From Synechocystis sp. PCC 7509 (GTDB taxonomy: Bacteria; Cyanobacteriota; Cyanobacteriia; Cyanobacteriales; Chroococcidiopsidaceae): 64,000 bases of DNA. This document shows, piece by piece, positions 35,193 through 43,700 of this stretch (the first letter of the stretch is position 1; each line of letters begins with the position of its first letter). The stretch is from assembly GCF_000332075.2 (NCBI RefSeq), contig NZ_ALVU02000002.1, forward strand, positions 124,001 through 188,000, read 5' to 3'. The translations under genes were made by a program, and so were the position numbers. A model generated the notes under the pieces. That model was not told where the DNA came from. It was given only the letters and a program-made list of their open reading frames with translations, and did not search any database.

Positions 35193-37307
35193 ATGAGTAT
35201 TTCTACGAACCGTTTGAAAATAAATTTTGATGTTGACGCTATTAGGGATGACTTTGTATTTATTCGTTTTAGTCGCGAACGAAAAAAAAATTGGAATGGG
35301 GCAGCAGAGTTAGATTACTTTATTGGTAAAGATTTCAATGCTGATGCTGTTATGTTTCAGTATGGAAAATATGCTTATGCCATGTTTAAAAAACCAGTCG
35401 ATGTTTATCAACTTCTTGAGGGTATTAGGGTGAACAAAGAATTTGACGATAATGCTGTTACTGAGGTTTTTCCAAGCATTTCACAACATGATCCTGAAGA
35501 GTGCATTTGTGAAGCATGGCTGGCTCAGATTTTATTAAACTCACTGTCTTCCTCAAAATCGCGTTTTGCTAAATACCATTATTGCAATTTAACTGGCTCA
35601 TTATTACTTGTGCAAGATTTTGAAGGTAAAAACAAAGACTATCTTGATGTAGCAAAAGTGACTTTAACTTCAGACTACTTATTAGAAGTAAAAATTGTTC
35701 GTTACCGGACAAAAATTTCTATTCTTGCAGAATTAAAAAAGACTAATGATAACAAACGTAAGGAAGAACTTAAAAATGCTCTTGAAAAACCTTATTATAG
35801 GGTTGAATTAGCAACTAACAGCCTTCGTAGGCATTTACCCCGTGATGGGGAAGTTGATGCAAAATTAATATATATTGAATGTGGCTTAAAAGGGAAAAAA
35901 GCATCTGCAGCCTTTCTTGATTTTAGTAATATTGATAGATTTTACAAAAGTCGCGCAGGTATTTTGCATAATGTTATATCCAAAGTTAGCGAGGATTTGT
36001 CAAAATACATAAATGTTGGTTTTCATAATATTGAAGTTGATGAGACTATTGAACTCAATAACACTTTGCTGAAAAAGCCAGAACAACTTCGCTCATTACT
36101 TGATAACCAGCTAATTAATATAACTGATAAAATCAAAAATCAAGAGTCTGAAGATTTAATAAATGCTGTAAAAATATTCCTTTATCCTAACTATGTCACT
36201 GATGAAAAGCTCATTTCTTATAGTAAAAAAGATAAAGAAGGCGCTTTAAATTTTAGAATAATTCACACTGAAGATTACTACGAAAAAATGAATTTGGAAG
36301 ATGAATATATCCCTTCAACCGATCTAATCTATCGACAACATCTTACAATAAAATCAATTGAAGCTATAACTAATGCTACTCTTAAAACGAGTATTAAAGA
36401 GCTACTGATAAAACGAGATATTAGCACTCGCACATTAAATTTGTTTGATTGGGCTAAACTAAAATTAACTGGAGTTTGGACTTTTGCTGCTTGGGATGAA
36501 AATGCAAGTAATGTTATCTTTATGGAAATTTTTCCAGATGGTAGTTTCCAATTTTACAAAATAGATTATCAGGATATCTTTAACTATCAAAAGTTTCAAA
36601 AATATAGAGAATTAATGATTGATAGTTATGGGAACAAGATTAAGACATTGGAAGGTCTTGTTATTTCTGATACAAATGACATAAATCAGATATTATGTAC
36701 TGATGAAGTTAGCCTTCCCGATCTTACTAAAATTGAAGCTATTATTAATGAAGTTAATACCGAGCTTCCTGAAAACAAGCGCACTGGAACCGATCTGGCA
36801 GCATTACTACAAGAGTTTATGACTAAAGTTTTCAAGAAAGACAGTGATGAACTAATATTATCTATTGAAGAGTTGATAGAACTGGGTAGCAGCGAATTAA
36901 ATAAAACCAGCTTCCGAAAAGTTTTGAATGATAAGTTAGGAAAGAATACAAATGTTGCATCTGAATTACGACAATATCTTTTGACTCAGCATCAAATTAG
37001 ACTTAGTTTTCCAAAACAGAAAGAAAGTCTTGAAGATTTATTCGACGCTTCTCTTAACATAAGATATTTTGGTGAAACTGCAAAAGAGGCTTATTACTTT
37101 GTTGGGGGGCGAAGAGAAAGTGTACAGTTTTCTTTCAAAGATGCCTGTCATCTTCGTAAAATTGTTGCAGTGAACGACTCGAAACTTATATTTAGCCAAC
37201 TCCTTCCGACTATGGATACAGATTTTGTCCGCACTGGGCAAAGTACCGTAATCCCTTTTCCATTTAAATATATTAGGGAATATAAGAATTTTGGCGTTGC
37301 TCAATAA
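35193..37307 (+). CDS. ddmE: DdmE-like partner (catalytically dead Argonaute-type protein, predicted)
   Basis: A 704-residue protein starting two bases after the helicase-nuclease stop, so the two are co-translated. No enzyme motif stands out. In DdmDE the partner is a prokaryotic-Argonaute-like protein of roughly this length whose PIWI domain lacks the catalytic tetrad; it uses a short DNA guide to find plasmids and recruits DdmD. I could not identify MID or PIWI residues by eye, so the assignment depends on length, gene order and the neighbour. The pPIWI-RE systems also pair helicases and nucleases with Argonaute-like proteins and are the main alternative. Confidence 0.55.
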   Translation: MSISTNRLKINFDVDAIRDDFVFIRFSRERKKNWNGAAELDYFIGKDFNADAVMFQYGKYAYAMFKKPVDVYQLLEGIRVNKEFDDNAVTEVFPSISQHDPEECICEAWLAQILLNSLSSSKSRFAKYHYCNLTGSLLLVQDFEGKNKDYLDVAKVTLTSDYLLEVKIVRYRTKISILAELKKTNDNKRKEELKNALEKPYYRVELATNSLRRHLPRDGEVDAKLIYIECGLKGKKASAAFLDFSNIDRFYKSRAGILHNVISKVSEDLSKYINVGFHNIEVDETIELNNTLLKKPEQLRSLLDNQLINITDKIKNQESEDLINAVKIFLYPNYVTDEKLISYSKKDKEGALNFRIIHTEDYYEKMNLEDEYIPSTDLIYRQHLTIKSIEAITNATLKTSIKELLIKRDISTRTLNLFDWAKLKLTGVWTFAAWDENASNVIFMEIFPDGSFQFYKIDYQDIFNYQKFQKYRELMIDSYGNKIKTLEGLVISDTNDINQILCTDEVSLPDLTKIEAIINEVNTELPENKRTGTDLAALLQEFMTKVFKKDSDELILSIEELIELGSSELNKTSFRKVLNDKLGKNTNVASELRQYLLTQHQIRLSFPKQKESLEDLFDASLNIRYFGETAKEAYYFVGGRRESVQFSFKDACHLRKIVAVNDSKLIFSQLLPTMDTDFVRTGQSTVIPFPFKYIREYKNFGVAQ

Positions 37308-37310
37308 CTG

Positions 37311-37445
37311 TTAACGTTCTATCCAAGCATTTGAGCGTTCCACAATCCGCCTTGCTGCCACTGGGACAAATCCGGTTTTCTTTTGGGAGTCAATTTCTGC
37401 TAGCGTAGGCTTCGGTGCTAGTTTAAACCAAATCTTAATCATCAT
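37311..37445 (-). pseudogene. Transposase remnant (C-terminal fragment)
   Basis: A 44-codon reverse-strand fragment, MMIKIWFKLAPKPTLAE then GFVPVAARRIVERSNAWIER and a stop. The GFVPVAxRRxVERSNAWxER pattern is the conserved C-terminal signature of IS5/IS4-group DDE transposases, where the glutamate is catalytic. It lacks the rest of the enzyme and no inverted repeats were found. It lies just behind the DdmE-like gene and marks the right edge of the accessory island. 37446-37573 shows only a possible promoter. Confidence 0.6.
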
Positions 37446-37573
37446 CTGAGGGTAAAGTACCTAGAAATTAATATTGCAAAAAGTAAACTCAGATTGACTT
37501 GACCTTTAACATAGTGCAAAAATCCACCTAACCGCAAGTTAAAGCTTGCTCCGCTCAATCACCAATACCACCC

Positions 37574-37774
37574 GTGAATAGCCAACCGCGAACCGTCCAA
37601 ATGTATTTTGACGGTGTTGAAGTGCTACGGATTGAAGATGGCAACAAGTGTCATGAAATCTTATTCCCACTTGGTCATCAACCGGATTTGATGGAAATGA
37701 GATGGGATGGAGAGTTAGTTTACGCTATTTCCAACGCTACTTCCGAAGTTCTAGTCAACCGTCTGCCTAAATAG
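37574..37774 (+). CDS. Small protein related in style to the 2225-2554 product
   Basis: A 66-residue GTG-started protein, with VQMYFDGVEVLRIEDG and, at the end, YAISNATSEVLVNRLPK. The end segment resembles the AYIQAGNEVLLDRLGG end of the protein at 2225-2554. It lies directly ahead of the giant methyltransferase-helicase in the same direction. Function unknown; a small plasmid-specific family is possible. Confidence 0.5.
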   Translation: MNSQPRTVQMYFDGVEVLRIEDGNKCHEILFPLGHQPDLMEMRWDGELVYAISNATSEVLVNRLPK

Positions 37775-37796
37775 TTCAGCCCAAAGCCAACTTAAT

Positions 37797-40700
37797 TTGT
37801 TTGAGGTGGTATTTTTGCACCAGCAATTAGTAACAGCTTTCGCTAACGGATTTACCAATGGCGATAATTTTGCCTCAATTACTTCAGCGAGGAAGCTGGC
37901 TCAATCGGTTCTGAACCAGAAAATTGAGCCAGGGACACCGATAGCAAAAATCGTAGATGAATCTGTAGAGCAGGGCTTAATCCTAGCGGCGCGGCAATTA
38001 GTCCAGCAATCTAACAATCCCATCGCAACTTGGGAGCAATGCCTAGACTTATACGATCGCCAACCAGCACTGAACACTCGTACCAGTACAAGCATTCTCC
38101 AGCAAGCCTACAGTACCCCCGTTCCTATTGCTTTCCTCGCAGGGAAGTTAGCACAAATTGATAGAGGAACAACAGTTTACGAACCGACCGCAGGCAATGG
38201 GGCGCTGCTGTTGCTTGCTGATCCTCAAAAAGCAATTGTCAACGAATTAAACCGCGATCGCGCGGCGGCATTGAGGGCGCAAGGATTTACAGTAACCCAA
38301 AAAGATGCCAGTAGTTTTGTCCCCACTACTGAGGCTGTAGACAGGATTATCACTAACCCACCTTTTGGCTCAGTAAAGGATACCCAAGGACAAACTCGGA
38401 TATTTCAGCGCGGACGGCTAACAACCAGCCAGTTAGATCATGCGATCGCACTTTCGGCATTGGACTTGATGAAAGCCGATGGCAAAGCCGTTCTCATCTT
38501 GGGTGGGAAGATGGGTAACGAGAGTTCGCGCACCGAGCGATACAATACGCAGTTAACCAGAGGATTTTATCGCTGGTTATACAAAGATGCTGGTTATAAA
38601 GTTACAGATCACTTTTCTCTAGAGGGGAGTTTGTATCGCAAGCAGGGTACAACTTTTCCGGTGGATGTGATTGTAATTGAGGGTAGAGGTGAAACTGAGC
38701 TTAAGTTACCTGGCGTACAACCACCGCGTATTTACGAGAGTTATGAAGACCTAAAGGAGGTTTTAGTTTATGCAAGCAGGCAAAGTATACAACCGCAGAA
38801 AAATAATGAAATTGCCTTACAAGGAGTTTATGCCGGGTCGTCGGTGGACACCGAGGGAATCGAACCTGGCGGGGGATTCACCCCCTTTACTGTGGACGAC
38901 GGTGGTACTTCCAGAACCATTGAGCCAGATAGAGAGCAAAGAGGAATATCTCTTGCTGATGACGCGGCGAGTCGAGTGGCTAATCGAGGGAGCAATCAGG
39001 GATTGGCTGATAAGCTACGAACCGGAGGAGGAACTGCAAGCCGAATGGTGGGCAGCGCAAGAGATCAACCAGTACCTACCGATGTACTTAGAAGATCGCA
39101 GCCGCCGAGAGACTCCTTATCAAATGGCTTCTTACCTGGTGATGAATTATCGGGAGTTACAGGACGCAGCATTGGAGGAGCAACAGTTTCCAGTGACTCC
39201 TCACCCGGACTTAGAGACAGGACTGAGTTATCTAGAGAATATGAATCTAATGGACTGGTTGATGTGGATGAACGTAGAGGCAAACCCACACTATTTTCAG
39301 GATTAAGTAATATGGCGGAGATGATACAAGAGTCTGAAATTAATAACAGCGCAGTTCTTGAACTGATCGAAAATCAAGTTGCCTATAAACCAAGAAGCAA
39401 AGGATTTTCTTTATCAACCTTAGCTCCTGCTTCCTCTCTCAAAGGGCTGGATAATGTTTTCAACAAAATCCAAGCAACAACAGGATTAACCATTGATGAA
39501 TATGTCTGCGATAGATTAAACGAACCGTCCATTGAAGAATTATTCAACCATTATGCCGCCGAACAGATTGATTCCTTAGCCTTATCAATCTACAATCATG
39601 AGTTTGAGAACAAAGCCACCCTAATAGGTCATGATACAGGGATTGGCAAAACTAGGATTATCTGCGGTTTGGCAAGATACGCCCAGCAGAGAGGAATGAT
39701 CCCTACTATTGTGACAGCAGACTCAGTGTTGTATGGTGACATTCTGGATAGAGACGCGGTAGATACAGGGAATAATTTTAACCCACTAATTACCAACAAC
39801 GAGTTCAAACTAACACTGCGCTCGAACGATGGCAGGCAAATAGGAGAGATTAAGACTCCTAAAAATCAATTTGAGAGGCTTAGAAAATATACCCAATCTG
39901 GCAATATTGGACAACACGATTGCGTTTTCACTACCTATGGTCAGCTAACGGGTCCCGCTAGTGTTGACCGACGGGAATTATTAGAGATGCTTGCACCAAG
40001 AACTTTTCTCATTCTTGATGAAAGCCATAAAGCTGGAGGAGCGGCCGGAAATACGCAACCAGATAGAAAAAAGTCTCAGACACCCTCCTGCACGGAATTT
40101 TTCCAATCGCTAGTCAAGGAAACTAAAGGATTTGTAGCATCCAGCGCAACAGCCATCAAAGACCCCATCGTTGCCGCCCGACTATTTTATGAAGCTACCG
40201 ATTTAAAACTAGCCGCCACTGACCGAGATAGGTTTGCTGACCACCTCAAGGCAGGCGGTGTACCATTGCAGCAACAGGTATTCGCAATGTGGGCGGAATC
40301 TGGCGGCTGCATCCGTTGTGAAAAGTCTTACGAAGGTGTGGAGTTCGGAGTTGCCAAATACCCTGTTGACCTACAAACAGCAGAAACTAACTCAAAGCTT
40401 CTTAACCTAATTTGGCGCTTTGACTATATTAAGGAAAAAGTAGTAACTGAAATTAGTGGCGATTATGCTGACGCGGGGGAAGCAGCACGTAAAAATAACC
40501 CAGCCTTGGGAAACACAGGAGCGACCAGCACAATTTTTACGAGCGTATTGCATAATCTAACTGCGGTAACAGCCTTGGGATTGAAAGCCGAGGAAACAGC
40601 AAACGCGGCAATTGCTGACATCGAGCAGGGACGCAAGCCGATTTTAATGCTGTTTAATACAATGGAGTCAACCGTTGAAGATTTTGTAGATAGCCACAAC

Positions 40701-43700
40701 CAATTAGCCGCCCTCCACAATGCAGAATTTCCCGATAGTCCGATGCAGCCAATTAGAGTTGGCGATGACATTACGATTAATGCTGGGCAATTATTTACTC
40801 GCTACTTGGAAAAAGCAAGGTCGATTAAAATTACCGAGCCGTATTTGGATGAGCTAACGGGAAAGCAAGTAACTCGCACTCATCGCTTGACCGATACAGA
40901 ACTGGGACTAGAGGGGGTAGCAGCTTTTAATCGCGCTGAAGTTGCGATCGCTTCCGCCGACTGGAGCAAGCTGCCTATTTCCCCCATTGACTACATTAAG
41001 CAGAAAATTGAAGACGCGGGGCATTCTATTGGCGAAATAACTGGACGCACTCACATTCTCAAGTACGGCTCGGCGGAAGACCTGGCATCGGGGGTTGTCA
41101 CTTACCAAACCAGAGAACGGGGAACGGCGCAGAAAAAGAAGGTAATGGACGACTTTCAAAACGGTAGGGTAGACGCGGTGATTACCAACTCTACGACAGG
41201 CTACTCCCTCCACGCCTCTCGGACAGTAGCCGACCAGAGACAGCGAGTAATGTATATCGTTCAACCGCATCTAGACGTTAACCAAGTAGAGCAAAGTATT
41301 GGGCGATCGCATCGTAGCGGACAAGTCAACCCGGCAATTCATCCTCCTGACAAGCTAGACGAGCAAGGACAACCAATGTGGGGGAAGTATCCCGGTACGT
41401 TTGGATTGCCAGCATTTAAGTTGGTAGTTGGTCAGGATTTGCCTACGGAAGAAAGAGCAGTGGCAATCTTAATGAAGAAGATGAGCCACCTGAAAGCTAA
41501 CACTACGGGTAATAGCTCCTCCAGCTTCGGTTTAGCAGATATGCCTGACTTCATTAATGATTATGGCAATGAAGTGGCGCAAAACTTAATGGAGCAAAAC
41601 CCAGACCTCCATGAAGCTTTAGATTTTCCGCTCAATGGAGTTGATGGATTTAAAGATCCTAAAGCAATCCAAAAAGTTACGGGTCGAGCAGTGATGCTCA
41701 CCAGTGACGCTCCTCCAACAGAGGAGCAGCCCTATCCTTCGTTGGCTCGGCAGACGTGGCTCTATGAAACTTTGACTTCTGACTACAAGGAGTTACTAAC
41801 CCAAAAAATTGCCTTGGGTGAGAACGAATTAGAAGCACAAAAACTAGATTTGCAAGCCGAACCAGTATCGCGTTTAGTCCTCAGCCCTGGAAAACCGGAG
41901 GTTGATAGTCCCTTCACTAAACCCGCTTATTTAGTTGAAGTAAAGGCAAAGACCGGGGCTAAACCCAATACCACTGAGCAAGTTATTAATGCAGTGCGGC
42001 AGGGGTTGGGCTTTGAACCTATTGCTGATAAGAGCGATGGCGCATTATTCGACGTGCGGGAAAAAGGTGAGGAAGTAGCCACCCAACTGGTAGAGCAGTT
42101 AAGTAGCAACGCGACTGAATATTTAGCTCGGCAAGAAGCTTTGAGCGAGGCGGGAATAGTTCTAGCAAGTGAGAGAGTAGAGAAATTTCAACAGAGGCTT
42201 AGTGCAGGATTAGAGGAACAAAGTAATCTACAGCAAAGCCTTGATACTGCGGTGTCTTCAAAAGACGTGGAATTGTCTGCTCTCCTCAACACCCAGTTAG
42301 AACAGCTTTCACCAAAGATTGACAAGCTACAGACTCAACTTAGTAAAGCAAAACTTGACGTAAATGCTAAAAGTTTTCAGCAGGAGAAAGAGCAGCGAAG
42401 TATCAAAGAATCGTTAGCTGAGACTAGCGCTTTGCTGCAACAGTTTCCAGTGGGTCAACCTGTCCGCTTGATGGACAATAAAACCAAAAACTACCTGTAT
42501 GGCGTAGTGTCGGCGGTAGAACAAAAAAGTAAGGCAAATAACCCTGCTGCGCCGATTAACTGGAAGGTCAAGCTATTAGTTGTTGATGGAGTGCGATCGC
42601 TTTCCATCGGATTAAAGAATTTATCAAAGGGCGGCAGTCAAACTTTAGAGCCAGTTGAATCAGCAGCTAGTTTTGTCAACCTCAAGCAAGAAGTTTCTAT
42701 TTATGACCTGTTTGACCAAAGACAGAGCGAGTCGAAGGAGAAGCGTTATTTGGTAACGGGACAGGTCTTAGCTACCGAGCTAACAGGTAAGTTTGCCCAG
42801 GTGAGCGACCACCAGGGGCAAATTCATCCAGTCTATTTGTTGCGGCGCGGCTTTGACCCAGCAATAGATATGAATATTAAGCCCGTCATGCTCAAGGGGG
42901 CAGAGCAAATAGAGCAGTTTTTTGATAAAACTCAAAAAGTCGGAATTGTAAAAACTGAAGACGAGAATCTAACAGTTATCGCTGATATCAAACCAAGTAA
43001 TATTGGCGGCATAATCATCAAAACTGCCAAAGCCACTGCTGAGGGCGGGATATATTTCAAGAATGAAGGATTATTGCAACTGACGGGGGACTTTACTAGC
43101 AAAACTGAGTCAGTTAGGGAAGGCAATAAGACCAAATCAAAGGGAGTTATGACTGTCACCGTTAGCGCAGATAAAACGGATGAGGTTTTAGCTTACCTTG
43201 GCGCTAAGTGGGGTTTGGGGGCTGCGAGTCATAAGGATGTGGCACGAGAACTTTCAGGGCAGAAATTGCCATCTTGGGAGCCGTGCAATGAAATTAATCC
43301 CGATGTTGAACGGACACCTGTTACCCGCACTCCTCAAAGCGTGAGAAGCGAAGCTGCAAAGCCAGGTTTAAAAGAACCGGAGACAGCAAGCGATCTCAAT
43401 GCCGCTAATGTAACTACTACAACCCCTTCTGAGACTAAGATTACAGCCTCAAAAGTGACAACTCCTGTAGTTGAAGGCAGTTTTGCTTTAGACAGTTTAA
43501 GTGTGATAGCTCCCTCCGCACCTACGCTGCCAGCGCCAGACGCACTAGCTTCGACACCGGAAGTTACAAACAGTGTTTCGCCAGATAAACAAATCCTTGA
43601 GCCGAAGATTCAGCGTGGAGGAGCAGAGACAAATATTGCTAAACTACTGCACCAGGCAGGATTAGCTGTAGAAATCCTTAAGGGCGATGATTTTCATCTT

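Noticed and set aside
35193-37307. Partner protein as part of a pPIWI-RE system
   Set aside because: pPIWI-RE loci usually have longer Argonaute-like proteins and a DinG-type helicase with a separate nuclease gene; the fused helicase-nuclease fits DdmD better.
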